64,000 bases of DNA from Cerina litoralis (GCA_022008415.1 JAIRBC010000022.1:1-64000); one strand, 5' to 3'. Positions 52,771 to 62,524 are shown, counted from the stretch's first letter. The notes: a model not told the origin generated them from the letters alone. Made by a program: numbers and translations.

Positions 52771-53727
52771 CTACTGCTTGTCCTCTATAACGACTGGGGC
52801 GTAGTATTGGATCTTACGGGTAATATAACTGTTGTCCGGGGTAACGATCTTCTTTATCCAATTGCCCGTGGCGCCATCATCAAATTGATAAATATAGTTT
52901 TTAACCGATTCGGTATTCGGGGTTTTGATCCTCAACTCGGTCAGTATTCCTAAATCGTCATAATGATATAACAAGATTTGTTGGGAGACAAATTTCTTGG
53001 TCTCGGCATCAAAGATGAAGGTTTCCTCCGAAAGTATTCTATTGTCTGCGTTATAAACCTTTTCGGTTGCATTGATTGCGTCTCCTCCTAGAAACTTTTT
53101 GGTCAGTTCAACCCGATTTTCCGTGTTGTTTTTCCCTTTTTTGATGGAAATCCTTATAGATTTTTGGATCACCCCGTTTAAGGAGTACGTTTTTGTTGTT
53201 TCCCCCTTAAAGGTGGTATATTCTATATCGGATTCATCGATTCCTTCATTGTCTACCTGCCTTATTTTTACAAGTCTATTTATCGAATCGTATTCGTATT
53301 CATATCTGCCCAAAAACTCCTTGTTATATGAAAAAACGGTTTCTGAAATTCTTTTTAGGGCGGTGGTATCCATCGTGTAAATATGGACCAGGGAAGTAGT
53401 TTTATCCAGGGTGCCGTTTCTGTAATTTTCGACCCGATTTTCCAACAATTGACCGTTTTGGTATTTAAAGGAAGATATATCGTAATCGGTATCGTTGTAT
53501 CTGGTAACCGATTTTGTTAAAAACCCATTGGGAGCAAAGTCATATTCTTCCTTGCCGTAGTCGGTAACCACCAGACATGATTTTACCTCGCCGTGCAAAT
53601 CAAAGTCCTTCAAGGTAAAGATTTTGATTTCTTGGGCAGACAAAACAACGGGCCCCAAAAGAATACTTACACTTAATAAAGTAAGCATAGGCGCCCATAA
53701 AAAAGGAAGCGGGTAGTTTTTTTCCAT
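52771..53727 (-). CDS. Secreted protein with YD-repeat-like beta-strand repeats, unknown function
   Basis: The ATG at 53727 starts a signal-anchor or signal peptide (MEKNYPLPFLWAPMLTLLSVSILLGPVVLSAQ). The ~285-residue mature part consists of repeated strand units with the pattern TKxVxRYNDTDYDI, YEYEYDSINRLVKIRQ, and YHYDDLGILTELRI, resembling RHS/YD repeats but short. No C-terminal sorting domain is visible. A longer frame from 53775 would add an unlikely leader, so it was not used. It is transcribed alone, upstream of the FGE-like gene. Confidence 0.75.
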   Translation of the reverse strand: MEKNYPLPFLWAPMLTLLSVSILLGPVVLSAQEIKIFTLKDFDLHGEVKSCLVVTDYGKEEYDFAPNGFLTKSVTRYNDTDYDISSFKYQNGQLLENRVENYRNGTLDKTTSLVHIYTMDTTALKRISETVFSYNKEFLGRYEYEYDSINRLVKIRQVDNEGIDESDIEYTTFKGETTKTYSLNGVIQKSIRISIKKGKNNTENRVELTKKFLGGDAINATEKVYNADNRILSEETFIFDAETKKFVSQQILLYHYDDLGILTELRIKTPNTESVKNYIYQFDDGATGNWIKKIVTPDNSYITRKIQYYAPVVIEDKQ

Positions 53728-53799
53728 GTTCAAAATTAAGCTATATTCCATCAACATAAAAAATGGTTCGACCAAATGCCAAGTCTACATCCGAAAAAC

Positions 53800-53836
53800 A
53801 TAAAAACCCGTCAAGTTTTTATTCCTGACGGGTTTA
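53800..53836 (-). terminator. Intrinsic terminator downstream of dnaK
   Basis: AAACCCGTCA (53804-53813) pairs with TGACGGGTTT (53826-53835) around a 12-base loop. On the minus strand the right arm is followed by a T-rich tail, about 135 bp after the dnaK stop. Confidence 0.8.
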
Positions 53837-53971
53837 TGAAAATCTATGTCGTGTTTAATTTTTGTCAATACGAATCGTCGTCCGATCTGAAAACCATCTA
53901 CCACAGAGTAAATAACAACCGATTTCAAAACGATCACAATGCAGTTAAAGGACCTTAAATGTAGAGCGAAA

Positions 53972-55888
53972 CTACTTTACCTCTTCGAAATCTACATCCT
54001 CAACATTGTCGCTTTCCTTGGATTCTCCACCAGACGTTGCGGTGTCCTCTCCATTAGGGGAGGCCCCGCCACCAGGTTGTGCATCCGCTTGTGCTTTGTA
54101 CATTTCTTCGGAGGCCGCTTTCCAAGCTTCGTTGATCTTGTCCAAAGCAGGAGTAATTACCGCCAAGTCTTTACCGGCGTGGGCCTTTTTTAGTTCTTCC
54201 AAAGCCTCTTCAATGGGTTTTTTCTTGTCGTCGGACAATTTATCGCCGAATTCCTTCAATTGTTTTTCGGTCTGGAAGATCATGCTATCGGCCTCGTTCA
54301 ATTTATCGGCGGTTTCCTTGGCTTTTTGATCGGCCTCGGCGTTAGCTTCCGCCTCTGCCTTCATTTTCTTGATTTCCTCCTCGGTCAGGCCAGAAGACGC
54401 CTCGATACGGATATCTTGGGATTTGTTAGTGGCCTTATCGGTTGCAGAAACCTTGATGATACCATTGGCATCGATATCGAAGGTAACCTCTATCTGTGGC
54501 GTTCCCCTTTGGGCAGGTGGTATACCATCCAAATGGAATCGCCCTATCGTTTTATTGTCCGTAGCCATGGGCCTTTCTCCCTGCAACACATGTATTTCAA
54601 CAGAAGGTTGATTGTCGGCAGCGGTGGAGAATATTTGCGATTTCTTTGTAGGAATGGTGGTATTGGCCTCTATCAATTTGGTGAATACGCCGCCCATTGT
54701 TTCTATACCCAAGGACAACGGTGTTACATCCAACAACAGTACATCCTTTACATCTCCGGTAAGTACCCCACCTTGGATAGCGGCACCAACAGCGACCACC
54801 TCATCCGGGTTAACACCTTTGGAGGGTTTTTTGCCGAAGAATTTCTCTACGGCTTCCTGTACGACCGGTATCCTCGTTGATCCACCAACGAGAATAATCT
54901 CATCGATATCACTTTTGGTTAATTCCGCGGCTTTTAAAGCGGTTTCGCATGGTTTAATGGTCCTCTTTACCAGATCCTCGATCAATTGCTCAAATTTGGC
55001 TCGCGTTAGGGTACGAACCAAGTGTTTTGGTCCCGTGGCCGTAGCGGTTACGTAGGGGAGATTGATTTCTGTTTGGGAGGTAGAGGACAATTCTATTTTA
55101 GCTTTTTCCGCAGCTTCACGCAAACGTTGCAGTGCCATAGGATCTTTGCGTAGGTCTATATCCTCTTCTTTTTGGAACTCCTCGGCCAACCAATCGATTA
55201 TTTTTTGATCCACGTCATCACCGCCCAAATGGGTATCCCCATCGGTGGACAACACTTCAAATACCCCGTCGCCCAATTCAAGAATGGAAACGTCGTGGGT
55301 TCCTCCACCGAAGTCGAATACCACAATTTTCTGATCCTTGTGCTTTTTCTCGAGCCCGTATGCCAAAGAGGCGGCGGTCGGTTCGTTGATGATACGCTCT
55401 ACGGTAAGGCCTGCGATTTCCCCGGCCTCTTTGGTTGCATGGCGCTGGGAATCGTTAAAATAGGCGGGAACCGTAATAACCGCACGGGTTACGGGTTGCC
55501 CCAAATAATCTTCGGCGGTTTTTTTCATTTTCTGCAGAATCATTGCAGAGAGTTCTTGGGGAGAGTACAATCTACCGTCAATATCTACCCTAGCGGTGTC
55601 GTTGTCGCCCTTTACTACCTTATAAGGAACCCTTTCCACCTCCTGTTTGGATTCGGAATATTTATTGCCCATAAATCTTTTTATGGAGTATATCGTTTTA
55701 TGCGGATTTGTAACCGCCTGTCTTTTGGCAGGGTCTCCGACCTTGATCTCACCTCCTTCTACAAAGGCAATAACGGATGGAGTAGTTCTTTTACCCTCGG
55801 CGTTCGGGATAACTACCGGCTCGTTACCTTCCATAACGGAGACGCAAGAGTTGGTTGTTCCTAAATCTATTCCTATAATCTTACTCAT
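53972..55888 (-). CDS. dnaK: Chaperone DnaK (Hsp70)
   Basis: This 638-residue Hsp70 begins [15 protein letters not shown] and contains the phosphate-binding loops [14 protein letters not shown] and [12 protein letters not shown], the linker [16 protein letters not shown], a substrate-binding domain and an acidic disordered C-terminus ending [11 protein letters not shown]. The length is normal. No dnaJ or grpE is adjacent. The upstream region carries a perfect TGACAT/ATGTCA palindrome, a candidate heat-shock operator. A terminator follows. Confidence 0.98.
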   Translation of the reverse strand: MSKIIGIDLGTTNSCVSVMEGNEPVVIPNAEGKRTTPSVIAFVEGGEIKVGDPAKRQAVTNPHKTIYSIKRFMGNKYSESKQEVERVPYKVVKGDNDTARVDIDGRLYSPQELSAMILQKMKKTAEDYLGQPVTRAVITVPAYFNDSQRHATKEAGEIAGLTVERIINEPTAASLAYGLEKKHKDQKIVVFDFGGGTHDVSILELGDGVFEVLSTDGDTHLGGDDVDQKIIDWLAEEFQKEEDIDLRKDPMALQRLREAAEKAKIELSSTSQTEINLPYVTATATGPKHLVRTLTRAKFEQLIEDLVKRTIKPCETALKAAELTKSDIDEIILVGGSTRIPVVQEAVEKFFGKKPSKGVNPDEVVAVGAAIQGGVLTGDVKDVLLLDVTPLSLGIETMGGVFTKLIEANTTIPTKKSQIFSTAADNQPSVEIHVLQGERPMATDNKTIGRFHLDGIPPAQRGTPQIEVTFDIDANGIIKVSATDKATNKSQDIRIEASSGLTEEEIKKMKAEAEANAEADQKAKETADKLNEADSMIFQTEKQLKEFGDKLSDDKKKPIEEALEELKKAHAGKDLAVITPALDKINEAWKAASEEMYKAQADAQPGGGASPNGEDTATSGGESKESDNVEDVDFEEVK

Positions 55889-55938
55889 ATCTTATTGCTT
55901 AAATATTAGTGTTTTATTTTTTTCTGATCGATAGGGAA

Positions 55939-55981
55939 ATGTCAAACAATATGCCAAGCACAAAAAACTGACATGATGTCA
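55939..55981 (-). promoter_or_regulatory. Candidate dnaK operator/promoter region
   Basis: TGACAT-G-ATGTCA (55969-55981) is a perfect 13-bp palindrome, and a further ATGTCA half-site lies at 55939-55944. On the minus strand, TATTGTTTG (close to TAnnTTTG, one base longer) lies just beyond, about 55 bp upstream of the dnaK start, so the palindrome would sit near the -33 position. It is not a CIRCE element (TTAGCACTC-N9-GAGTGCTAA). Confidence 0.5.
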
Positions 55982-55986
55982 TTTTA

Positions 55987-56048
55987 AAATACAAATTCAA
56001 ACTCAAGCCCAAGCCCGATAGTTATCGGGACAAATTCAAGTGCAAGCT
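55987..56048. repeat. Degenerate direct repeat with embedded CCCGATA palindrome
   Basis: Two imperfect copies of ACAAATTCAAxxxCAAGCxCAA flank CCCGATA-GT-TATCGGG (56014-56029), a 7-bp stem with a 2-base centre. No function is evident. Confidence 0.55.
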
Positions 56049-56168
56049 CAAAAAGTTTATGTGTTTAAGAGTTTATACGATTCTAAGTGTATGAGGATAG
56101 GAATTTAATCTATTTGCCATCAACTAGATCAAAAATTCTGAATTATGAATTCAGAATTTAATAAGTGG

Positions 56169-56176
56169 TATCTTTG
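56169..56176 (+). promoter_or_regulatory. Candidate sdaA -7 promoter element
   Basis: TATCTTTG matches TAnnTTTG exactly and ends 17 bases before the sdaA ATG at 56194. A -33 element at normal spacing is not clear. Confidence 0.45.
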
Positions 56177-56193
56177 ATAAAAGGAATCGACAG

Positions 56194-57618
56194 ATGGAAA
56201 GCATCAGTATTTTCGACATGTTAAAAATAGGCGTTGGGCCATCGAGTTCGCATACGTTGGGGCCTTGGCGGGCTGCAGAACGCTGGATTCGGGAATTGAG
56301 GGAAAAGGGTTTGTTTAAAGAGGTGACAAAGATCGAGGTTAACCTTTACGGATCCCTCTCCTTAACGGGCAAGGGACATGCGACAGACATAGCACTGATG
56401 TTGGGATTAATGGGTGCCGATCCAGAATATTTCCCCATCGGTGACATTCAAAAGACCATTTCGGAAATTAAGGGTACCAAGTCCCTCTTGTTTGATAGGG
56501 AAATCGATCTCCCATTTGATCCCGATTCCGATCTAATCTTTCACAGGAATTTTTTACCCTTCCACGCCAATGGAATGGTATTCCGGGCAGTGCTAACTAC
56601 GGGCAAGAGTGTTAAGGAGACTTATTATTCCATAGGCGGTGGTTTTGTGGTTAAAAAGGAAAGGATAAATTCTAAAAGGAATTTGAAAGTTTTCCACGCC
56701 TTTCCGTATCCCATAGAAAACGGGGCAGGGCTTCTTGATTATTGCAGACAACAGAATAGGGCAATTTCCGAGGTGGTCCTGGAAAATGAACTTTCTTTAC
56801 GGGATAATGCTGAAATAGACACCCAGATACACCGATTATGGGATACAATGCTAGAAAGCATGTTTCTGGGCTGCCATACGGAAGGTACCTTGCCCGGGGG
56901 TCTAAATGTGCACCGACGTGCCTATGAAATGCACAGGCAATTAACGGGGAAATTTTCCTACTCCAATCCTATGGAATGGTTGCAAACCATTCGAATGACC
57001 GAGGTGAAGTTCCGGCAGATCCTTAAATGGGTCAGTTGTTTTGCCTTAGGTGTGAACGAGGTTAACGCCTCTTTGGGCAGGGTGATTACTTCTCCTACCA
57101 ACGGAAGTGCCGGGGTGGTTCCGGCGGTTTTGATGTACTATATGGTCATCGAAAACCACGAGGCCAATTTTGCACACATCAAAAAATTTCTTTTGGTGGC
57201 GGGGGAAATTGGCAGTATTTTTAAAAAAGGTGCGACTATCTCCGCGGCCATGGGCGGGTGCCAGGCAGAAATCGGGGTGTCGTCGGCGATGGCTGCCGGG
57301 GCGTTGACCGAATTACTTGGCGGTACCCCTCAGCAAGTTTTAATGGCAGCGGAAATTGCGATGGAGCACCATTTGGGCCTTACGTGCGACCCTATAGCGG
57401 GGTTGGTACAGATCCCGTGCATAGAAAGAAATTCCATGGGAGCCATCAAGGCGATCAACGCGGCGGAATTGGCGCTGGATACCAATCCCGACAATGCCAA
57501 GATCTCATTGGATAAAGTGGTGAATACCATGTGGGAAACCGCAAAGGACATGAGTTCCAAATACAAGGAGACTTCAGAGGGCGGTCTGGCCGTCGGGGTT
57601 TACCTGAGCGATTGTTGA
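56194..57618 (+). CDS. sdaA: L-serine ammonia-lyase, iron-sulfur type, single chain
   Basis: This 474-residue enzyme deaminates L-serine to pyruvate. It is the fused form: the N-terminal beta domain (about 1-160, GVGPSSSHTLGPWRAAERW) joined to the catalytic alpha domain. The three cysteines expected to hold the [4Fe-4S] cluster are Cys356 (AMGGCQAEIG), Cys398 (LTCDPIAGLV) and Cys409 (QIPCIERN). It is followed by a short tandem repeat and a convergent peptidase gene. It appears monocistronic. Confidence 0.96.
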   Translation: MESISIFDMLKIGVGPSSSHTLGPWRAAERWIRELREKGLFKEVTKIEVNLYGSLSLTGKGHATDIALMLGLMGADPEYFPIGDIQKTISEIKGTKSLLFDREIDLPFDPDSDLIFHRNFLPFHANGMVFRAVLTTGKSVKETYYSIGGGFVVKKERINSKRNLKVFHAFPYPIENGAGLLDYCRQQNRAISEVVLENELSLRDNAEIDTQIHRLWDTMLESMFLGCHTEGTLPGGLNVHRRAYEMHRQLTGKFSYSNPMEWLQTIRMTEVKFRQILKWVSCFALGVNEVNASLGRVITSPTNGSAGVVPAVLMYYMVIENHEANFAHIKKFLLVAGEIGSIFKKGATISAAMGGCQAEIGVSSAMAAGALTELLGGTPQQVLMAAEIAMEHHLGLTCDPIAGLVQIPCIERNSMGAIKAINAAELALDTNPDNAKISLDKVVNTMWETAKDMSSKYKETSEGGLAVGVYLSDC

Positions 57619-57712
57619 GCCGGTAAGTACCTGCTCAACTTCAAGTGGCTTGAACCAAGACCATAAAAAATAGACAGAATAAAGTTTATAAGTTTATAAA
57701 ATTTGGTTTTTT

Positions 57713-57766
57713 AACCATCAAACCATCAAACCATCAAACCATCAAACCATCAAACCATCAAACCAT
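57713..57766. repeat. Perfect 8-bp tandem repeat, (AACCATCA)6
   Basis: Six perfect copies of AACCATCA plus a partial seventh lie in the 171 bp between the convergent 3' ends of sdaA and the M1 peptidase gene. The perfection of the copies suggests recent or ongoing slippage. No coding frame spans it. Confidence 0.95.
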
Positions 57767-57789
57767 TACCCATTGACCTATAACTTAAT

Positions 57790-59640
57790 CTAGGGTGCGG
57801 CTTGCCAAATGTTGTTTTCCCAATCCACGTCGGCCATGAGCTGGGAAGGGTCTATGACGATCGCCATGATGTCGTTTTGAGGTCTATCGATCTTAAATTC
57901 GTAAGTAGGGTAGGCCCAGGCCCAGTCTGGCAATACGGTTCTCTTTAAGTTTGGATACGGATTTTCCTTGCCGCCGTACATCATCCGCAATGGGGCATAA
58001 AAAGTTTCCTGTGTATTATCCTTGTATACAACCAACACATCCACGGGCATTGGCATTAGCCCGATGCGCTCCATGGTAACTTTTGTGCTATCCCCGGCCG
58101 AAATCACTTCTTTAATTCCGTAGTCTATCGTATTGGTTGTTCGGGTCCAATCGTTCAGATACCAGCCCAATTCCATGCCGGAAACTTTTTCGGCCGTACG
58201 CGTGATGTCATTGGGGGTGGGGTGCTTAAACTTAAAATCCCGATAAAACCGATGTAAGGTCCGCATCAATTTATCCTGTCCTATAACGTAACCCAATTGT
58301 GATAAAAAGATGGAACCTTTAACATAGGACTGAGTCGAATAGGTTCTGTTTTCGGCGTACCTATCCGCATGGGTGGTCATAGGCACTTCTTTTTGGCTGT
58401 GAACCAAATTGATATAGGATTGATAGTTTTGCTCAAAGGGGTGGTCGCTAGGCTTTTCTGCCATGCTGTTTTTCGCCAAAGTAGCGATAAAGGAGGCAAA
58501 GCCTTCGTCCATCCAAGGGTGTTCGGATTCGTTCGAAGCCAACAAGTGTTGAAACCAGGCATGGGCCATTTCGTGGGCCACGGTTCCAAAAAGTCCACCG
58601 TATCTGCTGCCACCGGTAATTAGGGTGCACATGGCATATTCCATACCCCCGTCACCGCCTTGAATAATGGAATACTGTTTCCATGGGTAGGGACCGATAT
58701 TTTTATTGAAGAAATTTAGAAGATCCGCAGAGGGTTGCTGTACCTTTTTCCAATTCGCGACCACCGTGGAGTCTCCCTTGTACAAAAAATGTAAGGTGAC
58801 CCCGCTCGGGGTCTGTAAGGTGTCGTGAATATATTCGGGATCTGCTGCCCAGGTAAAGTCATGGACCATCGGCGCCTTAAAGTGCCAGGTTCTGGTTTTG
58901 CCCTTTTGTTTTTTGACCTTGGTCCCTGGTGTTTCATAACCGAACCCAATTTCATCTGGATTCTGAAGGTAGCCCGTGCCCCCCAAAACATAGCTTTTGT
59001 CCAATGTGATTTTTACGTCAAAATCTCCCCAAACACCGTGGAATTCCCGACCGATATAGGGGTCGGCATGCCAACCTTCAAAATCGTATTCGGCCAATTT
59101 GGGATACCATTGCGACATGGAAAGCGCCACCCCATCGGCATTGTTTCGGCCACTACGACGTATCTGTACCGGTACCTGGCCATCGAACTCCATATCTAAA
59201 GTAACGGTCTGTCCAGGAAGGATAGGTTGGCTAAGGTCTACCTTAAGGATAGTGCCCATTACTTCCGTGGTCACCGCGTTGCCGTTCTGTTTTAGATCCT
59301 TGACCTTTAGATATCCGATCTCCGAAGGCGATAATTTGCTTATCCTATCCTTTACCCTGGAATCTGGATCCGAAATGGTCCGGGAGCGAACATCCATCTC
59401 GCTGCCCGGTTGAAAAGCATTGGGGTATAGATGATAAAATACGGTTCGTAGGGTATCCGGTGAATTATTGGTGTATTTCAAGGACTGGGTGCCGGTGTAT
59501 TGGTAGTTCTTTACGTCCATGGAGACGTCCATGTTGTAATCTACGTGTTGTTGCCAATAGCAGCCTCCTTGCTGGGCCATTGCCGTAAATCCCCACAACA
59601 AGGCCCAGAATCCAATAGCTAGTCCAATTTTATTTTGCAT
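57790..59640 (-). CDS. Secreted M1 family zinc metallopeptidase
   Basis: This 616-residue peptidase has a signal peptide (residues 1-22, ending AMAQ) and the gluzincin site His356-Glu357-x2-His360 in VAHEMAHAWF with Glu379 in WMDEGFASF 18 residues on. The exopeptidase-type GAMEN motif is replaced by GGMEYAMC (331-338), so aminopeptidase specificity may differ. The N-terminal beta domain is M1-like. Its start overlaps the end of the S8 peptidase gene by 11 bp, implying co-translation and possibly shared function in extracellular or periplasmic protein breakdown. Confidence 0.92.
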   Translation of the reverse strand: MQNKIGLAIGFWALLWGFTAMAQQGGCYWQQHVDYNMDVSMDVKNYQYTGTQSLKYTNNSPDTLRTVFYHLYPNAFQPGSEMDVRSRTISDPDSRVKDRISKLSPSEIGYLKVKDLKQNGNAVTTEVMGTILKVDLSQPILPGQTVTLDMEFDGQVPVQIRRSGRNNADGVALSMSQWYPKLAEYDFEGWHADPYIGREFHGVWGDFDVKITLDKSYVLGGTGYLQNPDEIGFGYETPGTKVKKQKGKTRTWHFKAPMVHDFTWAADPEYIHDTLQTPSGVTLHFLYKGDSTVVANWKKVQQPSADLLNFFNKNIGPYPWKQYSIIQGGDGGMEYAMCTLITGGSRYGGLFGTVAHEMAHAWFQHLLASNESEHPWMDEGFASFIATLAKNSMAEKPSDHPFEQNYQSYINLVHSQKEVPMTTHADRYAENRTYSTQSYVKGSIFLSQLGYVIGQDKLMRTLHRFYRDFKFKHPTPNDITRTAEKVSGMELGWYLNDWTRTTNTIDYGIKEVISAGDSTKVTMERIGLMPMPVDVLVVYKDNTQETFYAPLRMMYGGKENPYPNLKRTVLPDWAWAYPTYEFKIDRPQNDIMAIVIDPSQLMADVDWENNIWQAAP

Positions 59641-61321
59641 CTAAGTTTAATTTTAATTTTCCATGGGAAACTTGATCAGCCATAATCAGTGCGTTGTACG
59701 CATTGGCAATTCTGCCAGACTTGGAAATCTCCTTCAGAGTTCCCGTATTCGATTCATCTCCGCCCAACACAACGGGGGTTTTTATCGAAAGACCGGATTG
59801 CATTATGATATGCTTTACCTCGGGAGCGGTGAGTTTTGGATATTGTGAACGGATAAGCGCTGCAATACCTGCTACAGCAGGGGCGGCCATGGAAGTTCCG
59901 TTAAAATATTTGTATTTGCTCTCCGGTACGGTAGAATAAATATCCTGTCCCGGGGCAAAAATATCAACATTGATCGCTCCGTAATTGGAGAAGGAGGTAA
60001 CCATTTCCGAACCGTAATCCTCGTTGATCGCACCTACGGTAATCACGTTATCGGCAATTTCGGGACCGTTATTTATTTGATCGTTGGGAAAATTGGCGTT
60101 CTTGGGGTCATCCAAGTTAAGCGCGTCGTTGCCAGCGGCATGTACAAATAAAACATCCTTGGAGGCGGCGTATTTTATCGCATCGTATACCCATTCTGCA
60201 TTGGGTGAAAAAGGTTTCCCAAAACTGCCGTTGATGACCTTGGCACCATTGTCTACCGCGTATCGGATACCCAAGGCTATGTCCTTGTCGTACTCGTCTC
60301 CGTTGGGTACGGCACGGATGCTCATGATGGCCACATTGTTGGCCACCCCGTCAATACCGATCCCGTTGTTGCGTTCTGCAGCTATAATACCGGCCACGTG
60401 GGTAGCGTGGGCCTCGTCTTCTACCCTGTTGCTGGGATCACCGTTGCCGTATGGTACGTCATTGATGTCATAAGGGTTGTCGCCAACGACCTTCCTGCCA
60501 TCAAAATCGACATTGAAGTGGTACTCCAGTCGTTCCGTATAATAATCGAAACCTTCGGAAAATCGTTCGATATCGGAATTTACCTCGTCTTTGATTTCGG
60601 CAATGGTAGACCCCGATGCTAGTAATTGGGTAAGGATGTTTACGTATTGCTTGAGCATCGGGTCCTCGGTATCTATGGTTGCAAGGTCCTGTGCGGTATA
60701 GACTTCCTTGTTCAGTTCCGATTTTGCAGCGTCATCGGCATCTTGTATAATTTCCTTGATCTGTTCCGACTGCTCCTTATTTTGTTTGGTGATTTGTTTG
60801 CTTTGTTGGGCTTTTTTAATATCCTTGTCCAGCGTTTCCCGGGCTTTCGCCTGGTAGGCCGCATCCCCGATTTTGAGCCTCAGTATCCTGGCCGCTTCCA
60901 TTTGCTCGTTGTACGATTCCCCTAGAAAATTATAGCCGTGGATATCGTCTACATAACCATTTTTGTCATCGTCCTTATTGTTGCCTGGAACTTCCTTGGT
61001 ATTGGTCCACAGTACGTCCTTTAGATCTTCGTGGTCCAAGTCCATACCCGAATCCAGTACCGCTACGATAACTTGCTTTCCTTTCTTGCCCTTGATGATT
61101 TCTGTGTAGGCCTTATCGACGCTCATTCCAGGAATGGTGTCGGCAACCAGGTCCAAGTGGCCCCAATCCTTTTTCTGGTCCTCGCTTAGCGGCGCGAGCT
61201 TTAGTGGAATGTTGTCGATATTTTCAATAGGTGTGGATACCAATGCGGTAGACCCGCAAGCAGCCATGAACAACGAGGCGGCATATAGCCCTAAAATAGA
61301 TTTGGAAAATGTAATTTTCAT
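59630..61321 (-). CDS. Lipoprotein S8 (subtilisin-like) serine peptidase with helical insertion
   Basis: This 563-residue peptidase has a lipoprotein signal with Cys22 (FMAACGSTA). The catalytic residues are Asp90 (AVLDSGMD), His308 (HATHVAGI), Asn398 (HAAGND) and Ser477 (NGTSMAAP). Between Asp90 and His308 there is a ~155-residue insertion (about 134-290), highly charged and Lys/Gln/Glu-rich, likely largely alpha-helical (for example KAQQSKQITKQNKEQSEQ). No C-terminal sorting domain is seen. The stop overlaps the start of the M1 peptidase gene by 11 bp. The insertion resembles no domain I can name. Confidence 0.92.
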   Translation of the reverse strand: MKITFSKSILGLYAASLFMAACGSTALVSTPIENIDNIPLKLAPLSEDQKKDWGHLDLVADTIPGMSVDKAYTEIIKGKKGKQVIVAVLDSGMDLDHEDLKDVLWTNTKEVPGNNKDDDKNGYVDDIHGYNFLGESYNEQMEAARILRLKIGDAAYQAKARETLDKDIKKAQQSKQITKQNKEQSEQIKEIIQDADDAAKSELNKEVYTAQDLATIDTEDPMLKQYVNILTQLLASGSTIAEIKDEVNSDIERFSEGFDYYTERLEYHFNVDFDGRKVVGDNPYDINDVPYGNGDPSNRVEDEAHATHVAGIIAAERNNGIGIDGVANNVAIMSIRAVPNGDEYDKDIALGIRYAVDNGAKVINGSFGKPFSPNAEWVYDAIKYAASKDVLFVHAAGNDALNLDDPKNANFPNDQINNGPEIADNVITVGAINEDYGSEMVTSFSNYGAINVDIFAPGQDIYSTVPESKYKYFNGTSMAAPAVAGIAALIRSQYPKLTAPEVKHIIMQSGLSIKTPVVLGGDESNTGTLKEISKSGRIANAYNALIMADQVSHGKLKLNLDAK

Positions 61322-61476
61322 AGGATTGTATTTGTTTTATTGTGATTGTACTATATGTTGAAATCGAAAAAAAAGAACAAGGATCAAAAGTGACTTATTT
61401 GCCCGTAATTTTTGACCTTGTTCCCTTAAATTTATAATTTTTCCTATTGCGTATTTCAATATTGATTTCTGAAATT

Positions 61477-62334
61477 TTAAAACAATGCTTCAAAGGTATA
61501 TATTTCCTTTAAACGAACGCCTTTTTCGGTCTGTTTAAGAGTACAGATTTCGTTGTGGGCGTCATGTTCCAAAAACAGGTAAAAATCTTCCGCAACGGCC
61601 CTGTCCAAAAACTGTTGTTTTTCATTCATAGTTAACAAGGGCCGGGTGTCATATCCCATGACATAGGGCAGCGGAATATGCCCAACGGTAGGAATGAGGT
61701 CGGCCGCAAAGACCACGGTCTTTCCCTTGTACCTTATATGCGGCAACATCTGTTTGTCCGTATGCCCATCTACAAATAAAATGCCAAATCCCAATTCTGA
61801 TGTATCCAAGAAGACGCTGTCGGTATTCGAAATAAATTTTAATCGCCCACTTTCTTGCATCGGCAGCAGGTTTTCGCTTAAAAAGGAGGCCTTTTCCCTG
61901 GGATTGGGTTCCGTAGCCCATTTCCAGTGTGCTTCGTTGGTCCAGAAAACGGCATTTTTAAACGCGGGCTCGTAACCTGTGCGGTCCTTGTTCCATTGAA
62001 CACTGCCCCCACAATGATCAAAATGGAGGTGGGTCATAAAAACATCGGTGATATCGTCCCTGTGAAATCCCCATTTTTTCAAGGACCGGTCCAAGGAATG
62101 GTCTCCCCATAGGTAGTAATATCCAAAAAACTTATCGGATTGTTTGTTTCCCATGCCCGTATCGATCAAAATCAATCGGTCACCCTCCTCGATCAAGAGA
62201 CAACGGGCAGCGATATCGATCATGTTGTTGGCATCGGCCGGATTGGTCCTGTTCCAAATAGATTTGGGAACCACCCCGAACATTGAGCCTCCGTCCAACT
62301 TAAAATTTCCAGACTCGATAGGATATAATTGCAT
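61477..62334 (-). CDS. Metallo-beta-lactamase-fold hydrolase
   Basis: This 285-residue protein has the MBL fold's metal-binding motif THLHFDHCGG (His102, His104, Asp106, His107) and the later LEHDAH. The N-terminal part with SMFGVVPKSIWNRTNPADANN is that of the long-chain N-acyl-homoserine-lactone-lactonase-like group, but the substrate is not determined. There is no signal peptide, so it is cytoplasmic. The ATG at 62334 is preferred because MQLYPIESG is the conserved family start. It is divergent from the antiporter gene. Confidence 0.9.
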   Translation of the reverse strand: MQLYPIESGNFKLDGGSMFGVVPKSIWNRTNPADANNMIDIAARCLLIEEGDRLILIDTGMGNKQSDKFFGYYYLWGDHSLDRSLKKWGFHRDDITDVFMTHLHFDHCGGSVQWNKDRTGYEPAFKNAVFWTNEAHWKWATEPNPREKASFLSENLLPMQESGRLKFISNTDSVFLDTSELGFGILFVDGHTDKQMLPHIRYKGKTVVFAADLIPTVGHIPLPYVMGYDTRPLLTMNEKQQFLDRAVAEDFYLFLEHDAHNEICTLKQTEKGVRLKEIYTFEALF

Positions 62335-62524
62335 TGCTGATATAATAAGTTGCAAAATAAACAAACCCAAAAGTATTTACGGGAAATAGGGTGTATTATT
62401 AGTTGTTTTTTAACAATTGTCACCACCCAAAAACCTTTACCGTTAAATTCAGCCAGTTTATTTATAAAACAAACCTTATTGCATCATATCAAATAAAAAA
62501 TGTATTTTTCAAAAAAAATAGCGA

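Larger units (their letters stand above)
55889..56193. other. Intergenic region between divergent dnaK and sdaA
   Basis: About 305 bp holding the candidate dnaK operator (55939-55981), a degenerate direct repeat with a CCCGATA palindrome (55987-56048) and the sdaA -7 element (56169-56176). No gene is supported. Confidence 0.6.

Noticed and set aside
53776-53958. 60-codon open frame upstream of the YD-like secreted protein gene
   Set aside because: It spans the intrinsic terminator of dnaK and has no domain, so it is not a gene.
54260-55864. Long open frames antisense to dnaK (about 206 and 230 codons)
   Set aside because: Long antisense frames are expected opposite strongly biased conserved genes. 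They have no domain, no start context and no neighbours to support expression.
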